This document shows positions 1 through 7,884 of a stretch of DNA of 64,000 bases, one piece after another. A program made the position numbers and the translations under genes. How positions within the stretch are numbered: the first letter of the stretch is position 1; every line of letters starts with the position of its first letter. The DNA comes from DATASD01 sp035478835 (lineage in GTDB: Bacteria; Patescibacteriota; Saccharimonadia; Saccharimonadales; UBA4665), in assembly GCA_035478835.1 (NCBI GenBank), contig DATIJH010000002.1, positions 326,782 to 390,781 of the forward strand, read 5' to 3'. Under the pieces are notes generated by a model that saw nothing but the letters and a program-made list of their open reading frames with translations, ran no database searches and was not told where the DNA came from.

Positions 1-1
1 G

Positions 2-1282
2 CTGACGCTGTACCCGATCTTTATCTTTTTGACCACACGTACCAGCAGCAAATGGCAAGGCTACCAGAAGACAATTAACGAGGCGCAAGATGTGGCTAGC
101 GGCCGCTTTGCCGAGGCGATCGGCCAAGTGCGCGTTGTGAAAAGCTTTTTGCAGGAGCGGCGCGAGCTCGCTTTTTTCCGCAAGCGCTACAATACCGTCG
201 TTGATACGACGCGGCCGCAAAGCACCTTTTGGCATCGCCAGGACGTCTTGCGCCGACTGGTTCTCAACGTAATTTTCCTGGGCGTATTTGTGTATGTGTT
301 TGTGGAAGGCGCCCGCGGCCGGTTCACGCCCGGCACGATGGTTTTACTTATTCAATATGCGATGCTCATCCGTATCCCGATCTTCAGTATTAGCTTTATC
401 GTGGATAACACACAGCGCGCCGTTGCCAATACCAAGGATTATTTTGAAGCGCTCGACGTTGAGCCGGAAGTTATCGATCACCCCGATGCCAAAAAACTCA
501 ATGTGACCAAGGCGGAAATCGCTTTTAAAGACGTCAACTTTAGCTACGACGCCGACAAACCGGTGCTGCGGAACATTACGCTGACCATCAAGCCCGATAC
601 CAAAGTCGCGCTGGTGGGCGAAAGCGGCGAAGGCAAGACTACGCTCACCAACTTGGTGCTGCGTTTATATGAAGTAACCGGCGGCGCCATCACGATCGAC
701 GGCCAAAACATTAACGACGTGACGCAGGCAAGCTTGCGCGAAAACATCGGCATCGTATTCCAAGAACCGGCGCTGTTTAGTGGTACGATTCGCGAAAACA
801 TTGCGTACTCCAACCCCAAAGCCCCGCACGCGCAAGTGGTCGCCGCCGCCAAAGCCGCCAACGCCGACGAATTCATCAGCAAGTTCGAAAAGGGCTATGA
901 CACCGAAATTGGCGAACGTGGCTTGCGCCTTAGCGGTGGCCAAAAACAGCGTATTGCTATTGCCCGGGCACTGTTTAAAGACGCGCCGATCCTGATCCTT
1001 GACGAAGCTACTAGCAGTCTCGACAGCAAAAGCGAGCACATGGTACAGGATGCGCTCGAGCGCCTCATGAAGGGCCGGACTACGCTTATTATTGCGCACC
1101 GCCTCAGCACTATTCAAAATGTCGACCAAATTATTACGCTGCGCGGCGGCACAGTAGACGAAATTGGCGCGCCAAGCGAACTCGCCAAAACAGATGGCAT
1201 TTACGCGCAGCTGCTTAAATTACAGCAAGGCCACACGCAGGCAACCCAAAAGAAACTCAAAGAATACGAAATTGCCGGCTAA
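2..1282 (+). CDS. ABC exporter, fused permease-ATPase (5' end cut by window)
   Basis: C-terminal part of a half-size ABC exporter (MsbA/MDR type) that pumps a lipid, peptide or drug across the membrane using ATP. The frame is open from base 2, so the start lies outside the window; the TTG at 29 is an internal leucine. Visible: last transmembrane helices (around bases 260-400), then a nucleotide-binding domain with Walker A GESGEGKTT, Q-loop FQEPALFSG, signature LSGGQKQR, Walker B ILILDEATSSLD and the switch His in IAHRLST. The protein ends in a short Lys/Gln-rich tail. Substrate cannot be told. The family call is secure. Confidence 0.93.
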   Translation: MTLYPIFIFLTTRTSSKWQGYQKTINEAQDVASGRFAEAIGQVRVVKSFLQERRELAFFRKRYNTVVDTTRPQSTFWHRQDVLRRLVLNVIFLGVFVYVFVEGARGRFTPGTMVLLIQYAMLIRIPIFSISFIVDNTQRAVANTKDYFEALDVEPEVIDHPDAKKLNVTKAEIAFKDVNFSYDADKPVLRNITLTIKPDTKVALVGESGEGKTTLTNLVLRLYEVTGGAITIDGQNINDVTQASLRENIGIVFQEPALFSGTIRENIAYSNPKAPHAQVVAAAKAANADEFISKFEKGYDTEIGERGLRLSGGQKQRIAIARALFKDAPILILDEATSSLDSKSEHMVQDALERLMKGRTTLIIAHRLSTIQNVDQIITLRGGTVDEIGAPSELAKTDGIYAQLLKLQQGHTQATQKKLKEYEIAG

Positions 1283-1288
1283 ACGGCC

Positions 1289-1324
1289 TGGCATCGCCTG
1301 CCATTTTTACGTATAATGAACGCA
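1289..1324 (+). promoter_or_regulatory. Leaderless promoter of the Nudix gene
   Basis: A TATAAT box at 1312-1317 is followed by six bases and then the ATG at 1324, so a start site 7 bases after the box would be the A of ATG. A weak -35 (TGGCAT, 1289-1294) lies 17 bases upstream. No Shine-Dalgarno sequence precedes the ATG. Confidence 0.6.
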
Positions 1325-1800
1325 TGCGAAGAGCGGCGAGGGCAGTGATTGTGCAGGATGGCCAGTTGTTGGTCATGAAACGCAATAAATACGGCCAGGA
1401 ATACTACACACTGATAGGGGGCGGCATTAAGGCCGGCGAAACGCCAGAACAGGCTTTGGTGCGCGAAGTCGCCGAAGAAGCGTCCATACGCGTCACGGCG
1501 CTGCGCCACATATTTACTGAGGATGCAGGCGCGCCCTTTGGTCCGCAGTATATCTACTTATGTGAGCATGTGATCGGTACACCGCGTTTGGCGCCGCACT
1601 CCGAGGAGCTCGCTATCAATAAACTCGGCCAAAATCTGCACGAGCCCATGTGGATGCCGCTCGACAAGTTAGCCGAGGTGCCGTTCCGCTCCGAAGCGCT
1701 CAAATACGCGCTGCTCGAAGCGTTCGAAAAGGGTTTTCCAGACCAGCCGGTGCTCATCGACCCGAGCCATTATCATCATGCAATACATAAAAGGAGTTAG
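1324..1800 (+). CDS. Nudix hydrolase
   Basis: A 158-residue Nudix protein that should hydrolyse a nucleoside diphosphate linked to another group. The Nudix box spans about residues 32-55: GGIKAGE, then seven residues, then REVAEEASI; the usual Gly near its end is Ser. The N-terminal strand (ARAVIVQDGQLLVMKR) is typical. It starts exactly where a predicted leaderless transcript would begin, and is followed after 5 bases by the FKBP gene, so the two are probably cotranscribed. Substrate is not predictable from sequence. Confidence 0.9.
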   Translation: MRRAARAVIVQDGQLLVMKRNKYGQEYYTLIGGGIKAGETPEQALVREVAEEASIRVTALRHIFTEDAGAPFGPQYIYLCEHVIGTPRLAPHSEELAINKLGQNLHEPMWMPLDKLAEVPFRSEALKYALLEAFEKGFPDQPVLIDPSHYHHAIHKRS

Positions 1801-1805
1801 ACAGT

Positions 1806-2345
1806 ATGGCGCGGACGCGTGAACGATTATTTGCTTTGGTAGGTGCAGTGTTGTTTTTGACCACCTCGCTCGGTTTGAGCTTTGCGGTGATCTGGCAGCT
1901 CTACCAAAACGGACACAACAAAACTAATAGTAATAATACGGGGAAGCAATCAGTGAACCAGAACACAACCAAACTTGCAGGTACAAAATTACAGGGCTTT
2001 ACGCCAGTGTCGCATGTGGACAGCTTAGTGACTACCGATATAAAAACAGGCAGCGGTGAAACCGTGCAGCCTGGCCAGACCGTAACCGTGCAGTATACCG
2101 GCGCCGTGGCGTCAACCGGTGTTATCTTTCAGAGTTCACTGGACACCGGCCAGCCGGCAACATTTGCACTCGACCAGGTTATCCAAGGCTGGACAAACGG
2201 GATTCCAGGCATGAAGGTTGGCGGGCAGCGCCGCTTACTTATCCCGGCATCGCAGGCGTACGGCGCAAATCCGCCGGCCGGCTCTGGCATTCCGGCTAAT
2301 GCCGACTTGGTATTCGATGTGACACTCGAATCCATTAGTAAATAA
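1806..2345 (+). CDS. Membrane-anchored FKBP-type peptidyl-prolyl isomerase
   Basis: A 179-residue cis-trans prolyl isomerase for proteins outside the membrane. One transmembrane helix or uncleaved signal anchor lies at about residues 8-34, followed by an Asn/Thr/Lys-rich linker and an FKBP domain from about residue 70, with VQPGQTVTVQYTGAV, the VIQGWTNGIPGMKVGGQRR core and YGANPPAGSGIPANADLVFDV. A Shine-Dalgarno AAAAGGAG lies upstream and overlaps the end of the Nudix gene. It probably helps fold secreted proteins such as the protease, CAP protein and PBP of this window (inference). Confidence 0.93.
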   Translation: MARTRERLFALVGAVLFLTTSLGLSFAVIWQLYQNGHNKTNSNNTGKQSVNQNTTKLAGTKLQGFTPVSHVDSLVTTDIKTGSGETVQPGQTVTVQYTGAVASTGVIFQSSLDTGQPATFALDQVIQGWTNGIPGMKVGGQRRLLIPASQAYGANPPAGSGIPANADLVFDVTLESISK

Positions 2346-2346
2346 C

Positions 2347-2414
2347 CATTAGCGTAAAAAACACAATATATAGCGCTCTTGCTAATGAACGATGCGCCAT
2401 ATACAATAAAACGT
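2347..2414 (+). promoter_or_regulatory. Promoter of the glutaredoxin-trxB operon with inverted repeat
   Basis: TTGCTA at 2379-2384, 17 bases, then TACAAT at 2402-2407, giving a start near 2414. A perfect 7-base inverted repeat (CATTAGC 2347-2353, GCTAATG 2381-2387) overlaps the -35 with its right arm and could be an operator. Confidence 0.55.
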
Positions 2415-2444
2415 AAGCAAGTAACGAACAAAGAGGGTAGGTAT

Positions 2445-2693
2445 ATGGTCAAAAATATCACTATTTTTACACGGACGACATGCGCATATTGTCCGATGGT
2501 CAAAAAATGGCTGAACGCCAAAGGCTTTACCTATGACGTGGTGAATCTAGACGAAAATCCGGAGCGCCAGGCCGAGGTTGTAGAACTTTCCGGCGCCTTT
2601 ACCGTGCCTGTGACCATCGTTACTAAAGAGGATGACAAGCGCGAAGTGGTCGTTGGCTATAACTTGGCCAAACTCGCGCCGGCAGTCGCATAA
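2445..2693 (+). CDS. Glutaredoxin/NrdH-like redox protein
   Basis: An 82-residue thioredoxin-fold protein with a CAYC active site near residue 13 (TTCAYCPMVKKWL), followed by the conserved V-N-L-D-E-N-P and TVPVTIV segments of NrdH/glutaredoxin-like proteins. The ATG at 2445 is preferred over an in-frame ATG 22 codons upstream because it has an AGAGGG ribosome site and because the upstream ATG lies inside the promoter. With trxB 17 bases downstream it most likely takes electrons from that reductase, as NrdH does. Confidence 0.88.
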   Translation: MVKNITIFTRTTCAYCPMVKKWLNAKGFTYDVVNLDENPERQAEVVELSGAFTVPVTIVTKEDDKREVVVGYNLAKLAPAVA

Positions 2694-2710
2694 CTGTTTA
2701 AAGGATAAAT

Positions 2711-3709
2711 ATGGCAGAGCAGGCAGAACCCAAAATCCATGATGTTGTGATGGTCGGCGCCGGTCCGGCGGCTTTGAGCGCGGCAATTTACACCACGCGC
2801 GAAGACATCGACACGCTGTTGTTCGAGCGTGGCGTACCCGGCGGCTTGGCCGCTATCACTGACTGGGTGGATAATTATCCTGGATTTGCCGATGGCATTG
2901 CCGGCCTGGAATTAGCCGAAGGTTTGCGCAAGCAGGCCGAGCGGTTCGGCGCCGTTATTGAGCTCGGCGAAGTTACTAAAATCACCGATGAAGGCGAGTT
3001 TAAACGGCTGGAGACCACTGATGGCGATGTGCTCGCCCGTGCCGTGCTTATCGCGACCGGCAGCGATTATAAAAAGATCGGCGTGCCCGGCGAACAGGAG
3101 TTTTACGGCCGCGGCGTGCACTACTGCGCGACGTGTGACGGCGCCTTTTACCGCAACAAGCGTTTGGTGGTGGTCGGCGGCGGCAACTCGGCCGTACAGG
3201 AAGCTATGTTTTTGACCCGCTTTGCCACGCATATCGACCTGCTGGTACGCGGCAATAAATTCCGCGCCTCGGAAGTGCTGCAGCATGAACTCGAAGAAAA
3301 ACACAAAGACAAAATCACCGTGCATTTTAATACAACCACTGATGAAATCGTGGCCGAAGACGGCAAACTGGTCAGCAAAGTTGTGGGGACCGACAAAACT
3401 ACTGGCCAGAAAGTTGAGTTTCCGACCGATGGCGTGTTTGTGTTCGTCGGCCTCAAGCCTAACAGCGAATTTTTGAAGGAATCCGGGATTGAACTGGACG
3501 AAATTGGCTTTGTTAAAACCAACGATCACTTGCAGACAAATATGAAGGGCGTTTTCGCCGCCGGTGATATCCGCAGCGGCGCAACCATGCAAATTGCCAG
3601 CGCCACGGGCGAGGGTGCCACGGCGGCGTTGCTTATCCGCGAATATCTTGAGGGTCATGCAGTGACGCCGGCAGCGCAAGAAGTTGGCGCCGTGCCCGTC
3701 GGATCTTAG
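2711..3709 (+). CDS. trxB: Thioredoxin reductase
   Basis: A 332-residue NADPH-dependent flavoprotein that reduces thioredoxin or the adjacent glutaredoxin-like protein. FAD-binding GAGPAALSAA at about residues 16-25, redox disulfide C139-A-T-C142 followed by DGAF, NADPH site GGGNSAVQEA at about 156-165, and the C-terminal FAD motif GVFAAGDIRSG. Length is normal for the low-molecular-weight bacterial enzyme. Second gene of a two-gene redox operon; the 109-bp repeat follows its stop. Confidence 0.97.
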   Translation: MAEQAEPKIHDVVMVGAGPAALSAAIYTTREDIDTLLFERGVPGGLAAITDWVDNYPGFADGIAGLELAEGLRKQAERFGAVIELGEVTKITDEGEFKRLETTDGDVLARAVLIATGSDYKKIGVPGEQEFYGRGVHYCATCDGAFYRNKRLVVVGGGNSAVQEAMFLTRFATHIDLLVRGNKFRASEVLQHELEEKHKDKITVHFNTTTDEIVAEDGKLVSKVVGTDKTTGQKVEFPTDGVFVFVGLKPNSEFLKESGIELDEIGFVKTNDHLQTNMKGVFAAGDIRSGATMQIASATGEGATAALLIREYLEGHAVTPAAQEVGAVPVGS

Positions 3710-3731
3710 ATTTGTAGCCGTCGGGGTTAAA

Positions 3732-3840
3732 TAGGCAGCCACCCCGACCGCACACATCCCCGTGCTCAAACACTGCGGACAGGATACCGCAAACTGCGCG
3801 CGGTTGGATGTGTGCGGCTCGATGCGGCTCATTATTTAAT
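3732..3840. repeat. 109-bp hairpin-forming repeat, copy 1
   Basis: Identical base for base to 57542-57650. It contains a perfect 12-bp inverted repeat (3748-3759 with 3806-3817), continued inward by CCGTGC/GCGCGG (3760-3765 with 3798-3803, one G-U) and TGCGG/CCGCA (3774-3778 with 3787-3791), so it can fold into one long hairpin. It lies between the convergent trxB and flavin reductase genes and covers the last bases of the latter's stop region. No reading frame of note and no clear target duplication. Confidence 0.93.
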
Positions 3841-4534
3841 TGTCGTAGCCGTGGAAGTAATCAACGACGAGCGCATTATCATCGACACCGAGCTGCTTGA
3901 GTTCGTGCGCGATTACTTCAACCGCGTGCTCCAGCCCGGCAATATAAAATAATTTGCCTGCCGGATCACCGGTTAGTGCGAGGATGCGTCCGGCGTCCAG
4001 GCGGCCGGTTTTGCCCTGCCAAGTTTTATCCGGCGCTGAAACGATCGGTGTAAAACTGATTTGCGGACGCTCAAACATTGGACGAAATATAAGCTCGTCT
4101 GGCGTGTGCGCAGCATACAAAAGCTGAATTTGACGGGGCTCACCGGCATGGCTCAGCCAGCGGATCATGCTCACGAGCGGTGTTACGCCCATGCCGACAC
4201 CTACCATCACCAGCGGAATGCGTGCATCTTTCGGCAGCACAAAGTCGCCCATCGCCGCCGTTATTATCACCACTTCGCCGGGCTTGAGCGCCTGCATGCT
4301 GCGTTTAAAACTGCTGCTGGCTGCGGCAAATTTTGTGGTAACAGCCAGCAACTCTTGGTGCGGCGAGGATGAAAGCGTGAAATGGCGCATGATACCGCGT
4401 TTGTCGACGGCTGAATGCGGCAAGTGGAGCTCAATAAACTGGCCGGCCACGTACGGCATTGGCTGGAGCGGCCTAAAGTAATAGGTCCATATTTGCGGCG
4501 CAAGCTGTTCGGCGTGGTCGAAACTAGCGCGCAT
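3836..4534 (-). CDS. FAD-dependent oxidoreductase of the ferredoxin-NADP reductase family
   Basis: A 232-residue FNR-like flavoprotein without a fused iron-sulfur domain. FAD-binding RHFTLSSSP at about residues 50-58, NAD(P) site GVGMGVTPLVSMIRWL at about 112-127, and a C-terminal FYIAGLEHAVE segment. It could move electrons from NAD(P)H to a small acceptor; the partner is unknown. Its start overlaps the end of the upstream phosphodiesterase gene by 11 bases, so translation is probably coupled. Its stop lies inside the 109-bp repeat. Confidence 0.85.
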   Translation of the reverse strand: MRASFDHAEQLAPQIWTYYFRPLQPMPYVAGQFIELHLPHSAVDKRGIMRHFTLSSSPHQELLAVTTKFAAASSSFKRSMQALKPGEVVIITAAMGDFVLPKDARIPLVMVGVGMGVTPLVSMIRWLSHAGEPRQIQLLYAAHTPDELIFRPMFERPQISFTPIVSAPDKTWQGKTGRLDAGRILALTGDPAGKLFYIAGLEHAVEVIAHELKQLGVDDNALVVDYFHGYDN

Positions 4535-5231
4535 TGGTTTTCTCGGTTTTTCTTGTTGGAAATGCGCTGCGCATGCGGTCGGGGTGGTCGGTTATAACGG
4601 CAGCTAGTCCGCGTTTGCTCCAGCGTTCGGCTTTCCGCGCGTCGTTTATTGTGTAGGCACTCAGGTGGTAGCCGCGGCGATTCATCGCGCTCACAAAACC
4701 GAACCACATAAAATGCTGATTCATCGCGATGTTTTTAGTGTTGAGCTGGCGCGCGCGCCAAACGGCTCGGACGCTTAAGAAAGGTTCAATGACCACTGTT
4801 GCAAGCCGCGGGAAGGCGCGGTGCAACGCCATGAGTGTGCGCTGGCTTTTAGAACTCAAAAAAAAGTCTTGCGTTTGCCACCCATCTTGTAGTATTTTTG
4901 TGATCGCCGCAATGATGGGTTCGAGCGCAACCTTTGGTTTGACCTCGACCATCATTGGCGAGCGTTTGTTTACGGCGCGGATGGCCTGCTCAAGCGTAAT
5001 AATGCCGGGCATGATTTGCTGGAGTTTGGCGAAGCTGGTTCGGGCGATTAGTAGTTTTTCGCCTTTGCTTTCGATAGCGGGGTTGTGCACTAGCACTGGG
5101 ATGTTGTCTGCGGTGACGCGAACGTCAATTTCGATTGCGTCAACGCCAGCGGCCAAGGCCTGCTCGATTGCGGCTAATGTGTTTTCGGCGGCGAGCCCGC
5201 GTGCGCCGCGATGTCCAATAACTTTTGTCAT
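4524..5231 (-). CDS. Glycerophosphodiester phosphodiesterase family protein
   Basis: A 235-residue TIM-barrel enzyme that splits glycerophosphodiesters into alcohol and glycerol 3-phosphate. GHRGARGLAAENT at residues 5-17 and IEIDVRVTADNIPVLVHN at about 40-57 are the family signature, followed by MVEVKP. The usual HD pair is HN here. The start is placed at 5231 because of an AAGGTG ribosome site and because an extension to 5456 would run antisense through the pyrophosphatase gene. In a scavenging cell it may release host lipid head groups (inference). Confidence 0.88.
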   Translation of the reverse strand: MTKVIGHRGARGLAAENTLAAIEQALAAGVDAIEIDVRVTADNIPVLVHNPAIESKGEKLLIARTSFAKLQQIMPGIITLEQAIRAVNKRSPMMVEVKPKVALEPIIAAITKILQDGWQTQDFFLSSKSQRTLMALHRAFPRLATVVIEPFLSVRAVWRARQLNTKNIAMNQHFMWFGFVSAMNRRGYHLSAYTINDARKAERWSKRGLAAVITDHPDRMRSAFPTRKTEKTNAR

Positions 5232-5260
5232 ACTACACCTTAAAGTGTACAATAACATGC
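5225..5260. promoter_or_regulatory. Divergent overlapping promoters, phosphodiesterase / ppa
   Basis: Forward: TTGTCA 5225-5230, 17 bases, TACAAT 5248-5253. Reverse: TACACT on the minus strand (5249 to 5244). The two -10 boxes overlap on the palindrome TGTACA at 5246-5251. The forward transcript would have a leader of about 30 bases with AAGGAG before ppa. Confidence 0.6.
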
Positions 5261-5289
5261 GAAGAAACGTCTTATAAAGGAGCTTATTT

Positions 5290-5826
5290 ATGGCTGATTT
5301 CAACCAAGTCTTAACTGTCGGCGATTGGCAGGACGGCAGCGTCAATACCGTTATCGAAATTCCACAGGGCTCGACACTCAAGATTGAGTGGCGCCGTGAC
5401 ATTGCCGCTTTCGAGATCGACCGTGTAGAGCCGGATATTTTTGCCAAGCCTGCCAACTACGGTTTTATCCCGCAGACGCTGGACGAGGATGGCGATGAGC
5501 TCGACACGCTTGTCGTTACTGACGAGCCGATTCCAACCGGTGTATTCCTGCAAGCGAGGGTTATCGGCGTACTAAACTTTGAAGATGACGGCGAGATGGA
5601 TTACAAAGTTGTGGTCGTGCCGGCAGACGACCGAAACACCGGCGACAGCATCAAAACACTGGACGACCTCGGAGAGCGCTGGAAGCAAAAGATCGAGTTC
5701 CACTTTGCGCATTACAAAGACCTTAAAAAGCCCGGCACTACCAAAGTATTGGGTTGGGGCGACGCCGAAGAAGCCAAAAAAGTCATCGAAGAATCGATCG
5801 AGCGCTGGAACAACCGTAAACAATAG
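5290..5826 (+). CDS. ppa: Inorganic pyrophosphatase
   Basis: A 178-residue soluble family I pyrophosphatase that hydrolyses PPi to phosphate and pulls biosynthetic reactions forward. The metal-binding signature is visible as DEDGDELDTLVVTDEP at about residues 64-79, with PANYGFIP before it and KPGTTKVLGWGD near the end. AAGGAG precedes the ATG. The next gene, a Nudix hydrolase, starts 7 bases after the stop. Confidence 0.96.
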   Translation: MADFNQVLTVGDWQDGSVNTVIEIPQGSTLKIEWRRDIAAFEIDRVEPDIFAKPANYGFIPQTLDEDGDELDTLVVTDEPIPTGVFLQARVIGVLNFEDDGEMDYKVVVVPADDRNTGDSIKTLDDLGERWKQKIEFHFAHYKDLKKPGTTKVLGWGDAEEAKKVIEESIERWNNRKQ

Positions 5827-5833
5827 GGCTGGT

Positions 5834-6250
5834 ATGGTGGAATTTCGTTCACTCGTAAAAGTCCTGCTTGTAAATGACGCTGGCGAGGTATTGTTGCTGC
5901 GGCGAAGCCCAACTGACGTGCGGCGCCCCGGCCAATGGGATATGCCAGGCGGCAATATTGACCCTGGCGAAGACTTTTTGGCTGCCCTCGTGCGCGAGAC
6001 GCAGGAAGAGGCGGGTATAACCATCGCGCCTGCAGATCTACACCATATATACGGCACCACAAAATTTGTCGACAATATAAATATTACCTGGAACTTCTTT
6101 GTAACCAAGGTGCAAGGGCATCCAAAAGTAACCCTTAGCTTTGAGCACGACGATTTACAGTGGACTTCTCCTGAAAAAGCTTTGCAAAAAATAGAATATG
6201 ACTTGCATAAAATTGTCTTAGGCTACGCGCTCGAGCACGGCCTCCTGTAG
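5834..6250 (+). CDS. Nudix hydrolase
   Basis: A 138-residue single-domain Nudix enzyme with a canonical box: GGNIDPGEDF, then LAALV, then RETQEEAGI at about residues 37-60. The start at 5834 follows the ppa stop; a longer frame runs back through ppa in another frame and is rejected. Directly downstream of pyrophosphatase, so it may clean up nucleotides whose hydrolysis yields PPi (inference). Substrate not predictable. Confidence 0.9.
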   Translation: MVEFRSLVKVLLVNDAGEVLLLRRSPTDVRRPGQWDMPGGNIDPGEDFLAALVRETQEEAGITIAPADLHHIYGTTKFVDNINITWNFFVTKVQGHPKVTLSFEHDDLQWTSPEKALQKIEYDLHKIVLGYALEHGLL

Positions 6251-6277
6251 TAACTTGGGCGACATTGTGCGAACTGC

Positions 6278-6321
6278 TTGCAAGGAGAGGCGTCATACGC
6301 TTTAATATAAGCAAAAGCGTA
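6278..6321 (+). promoter_or_regulatory. Promoter and palindrome upstream of GAPDH
   Basis: An 8-base inverted repeat TACGCTTT/AAAGCGTA (6296-6303 and 6314-6321) flanks AATATAAGCA. A -10 candidate (TTTAAT 6301-6306, 17 bases after TTGCAA 6278-6283) lies in its left arm. This fits an operator over the glycolytic promoter; the regulator is unknown. Confidence 0.45.
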
Positions 6322-6345
6322 ATAGGTGGATCCTGAGGGGGAACG

Positions 6346-7389
6346 ATGAAGACACGGCTGGCAATTAATGGGTTTGGGCGGATTGGCCGGAACGCCTTTA
6401 AGATTGCTTTTGACCGCAATGATGTCGAAATCGTGGCGATTAACGACCTTACCGACACCAAAACGCTCGCTTATTTGCTCAAACACGACAGCAATTACGG
6501 CACGTATGGCCCGGAAGTTAGCTACGATGACGAAAATATCATCGTCGGCGGCAAAAAAATCCGCGTGTGCGCCGAAAAAGATCCCGCCGCTCTACCCTGG
6601 AAAGATCTAAACATTGACGTAGTTATTGAATCCACTGGCTTCTTTGTTGAGCCAGATAAAGCTCGCGCCCACATTACTGCCGGCGCCAAGCGCGTGGTTA
6701 TTTCGGCACCTGCCAAGGGCGATAGCGCAGATACGGCGGACACTATCGTGCTCGGCGTCAACGAGGACAAGCTCGAAAACTCCACCGACGTCATCAGCAA
6801 CGCATCCTGCACGACCAACTGCATTACACCGGTCGCCGCCGTTATGGAAAGCGTCTTTGGTATCGACAAACTTATGATGACTACTATTCACAGTTACACT
6901 GCCAGCCAGCATTTGCAGGATGGCCCGGGCAAAAACTTCCGCGAAGACCGTGCCGGCGCGCAGAACATTGTGCCCACCACCACGGGCGCTTCGATTGCCG
7001 CAGCCAAAGCGCTGCCGGCACTGAAAGGCATGTTCGGCGGTTTTGAGGTGCGCGTACCAACCCCGGTTGTCTCGCTCGCCGACTTCGTAATTCTTACCAA
7101 GCGCAATGTGACCGTCGAAGAAGTCAACGACGCTTTCAAAAAAGCCGCGGCCGAGCCGTATTACCAAGGCATTCTCGGCGTAACCGAAGAAGAGCTTGTA
7201 AGCAGCGACTTTATTGGCAACAGCCACTCGGCCGTCGTCGACCTTAACATTACCGCTGTAGTTGGCGGCAATATGGTCAAAGTTGCGGCCTGGTACGACA
7301 ACGAGTGGGGCTACAGCAATCGCCTGGTCGAAGTCACGGCCGATGCCGGACGCTACCTGCACAGCAAAGAACAACACGACCACGAGTAA
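6346..7389 (+). CDS. gap: Glyceraldehyde-3-phosphate dehydrogenase
   Basis: A 347-residue type I GAPDH converting glyceraldehyde 3-phosphate, NAD and phosphate to 1,3-bisphosphoglycerate. NAD-binding INGFGRIGRNAF at residues 7-18, catalytic C155 in SNASCTTNCITP, and WYDNEWGYSNRLVE near the C-terminus. A strong GAGGGGG ribosome site precedes the ATG. It leads a pair with rpiB, 14 bases downstream. Part of the lower-glycolysis and pentose cluster of 6-12 kb. Confidence 0.97.
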   Translation: MKTRLAINGFGRIGRNAFKIAFDRNDVEIVAINDLTDTKTLAYLLKHDSNYGTYGPEVSYDDENIIVGGKKIRVCAEKDPAALPWKDLNIDVVIESTGFFVEPDKARAHITAGAKRVVISAPAKGDSADTADTIVLGVNEDKLENSTDVISNASCTTNCITPVAAVMESVFGIDKLMMTTIHSYTASQHLQDGPGKNFREDRAGAQNIVPTTTGASIAAAKALPALKGMFGGFEVRVPTPVVSLADFVILTKRNVTVEEVNDAFKKAAAEPYYQGILGVTEEELVSSDFIGNSHSAVVDLNITAVVGGNMVKVAAWYDNEWGYSNRLVEVTADAGRYLHSKEQHDHE

Positions 7390-7403
7390 AACGAGGGCAA
7401 CCG

Positions 7404-7850
7404 ATGAGAATCTATGTAGGTGCTGACCACAACGGATTTGCGCTCAAGCAAGATCTAATCACGATGCTGCGAAAATCCGGCTATGAGGCCTTTGACGAAG
7501 GCGATCAGGAACTCCAGCCGGACGATGACTTCCCGCAGTTTGCCAAGCAAACAGTGCAGGCGCTTTTAAATGATGATGATCGTGACGCGCGCGCCATCTT
7601 GATTTGTGGCAGTGGCCAAGGCATGTGTATGGCTGCCAATCGGTTTAAAGGCATTCGCGCAAGCTTGGTGTGGGACGTTGCGGAAGCGCGTATGGCACGC
7701 AATGACGACGACAGCAACGTGCTCTGCTTGCCGGCGCGCGTGCTTAAAAACACCGAAGAAGCCGAAACGATCGTCAACGCCTGGCTGGCAGCACCATTCG
7801 CCGGCGCCACGCGGTTTAAACGCCGCATACAAGAACTGGACGAGCTATAA
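7404..7850 (+). CDS. rpiB: Ribose-5-phosphate isomerase B
   Basis: A 148-residue RpiB/LacAB-type isomerase interconverting ribulose 5-phosphate and ribose 5-phosphate. MRIYVGADHNGFALKQ opens the protein, ILICGSGQGMCMAANRFKGIRA at about 68-89 carries the phosphate-binding and catalytic region, and RNDDDSNVLCLPAR follows. The ATG at 7404 with GAGGG upstream is preferred to a frame extending back into gap. It works with the epimerase and transketolase downstream. Confidence 0.93.
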   Translation: MRIYVGADHNGFALKQDLITMLRKSGYEAFDEGDQELQPDDDFPQFAKQTVQALLNDDDRDARAILICGSGQGMCMAANRFKGIRASLVWDVAEARMARNDDDSNVLCLPARVLKNTEEAETIVNAWLAAPFAGATRFKRRIQELDEL

Positions 7851-7884
7851 TTGCAAATCTATCATTTTGTGTTAAAATATAGAA

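Noticed and set aside
2912..3832. 306-codon open frame antisense to trxB
   Set aside because: Covers a certain thioredoxin reductase and the repeat; product has no recognisable domain.
3714..3852. GTAGCCGT on both sides of repeat copy 1 as a target-site duplication
   Set aside because: The octamers stand 10 and 4 bases from the repeat ends and copy 2 has no counterpart.
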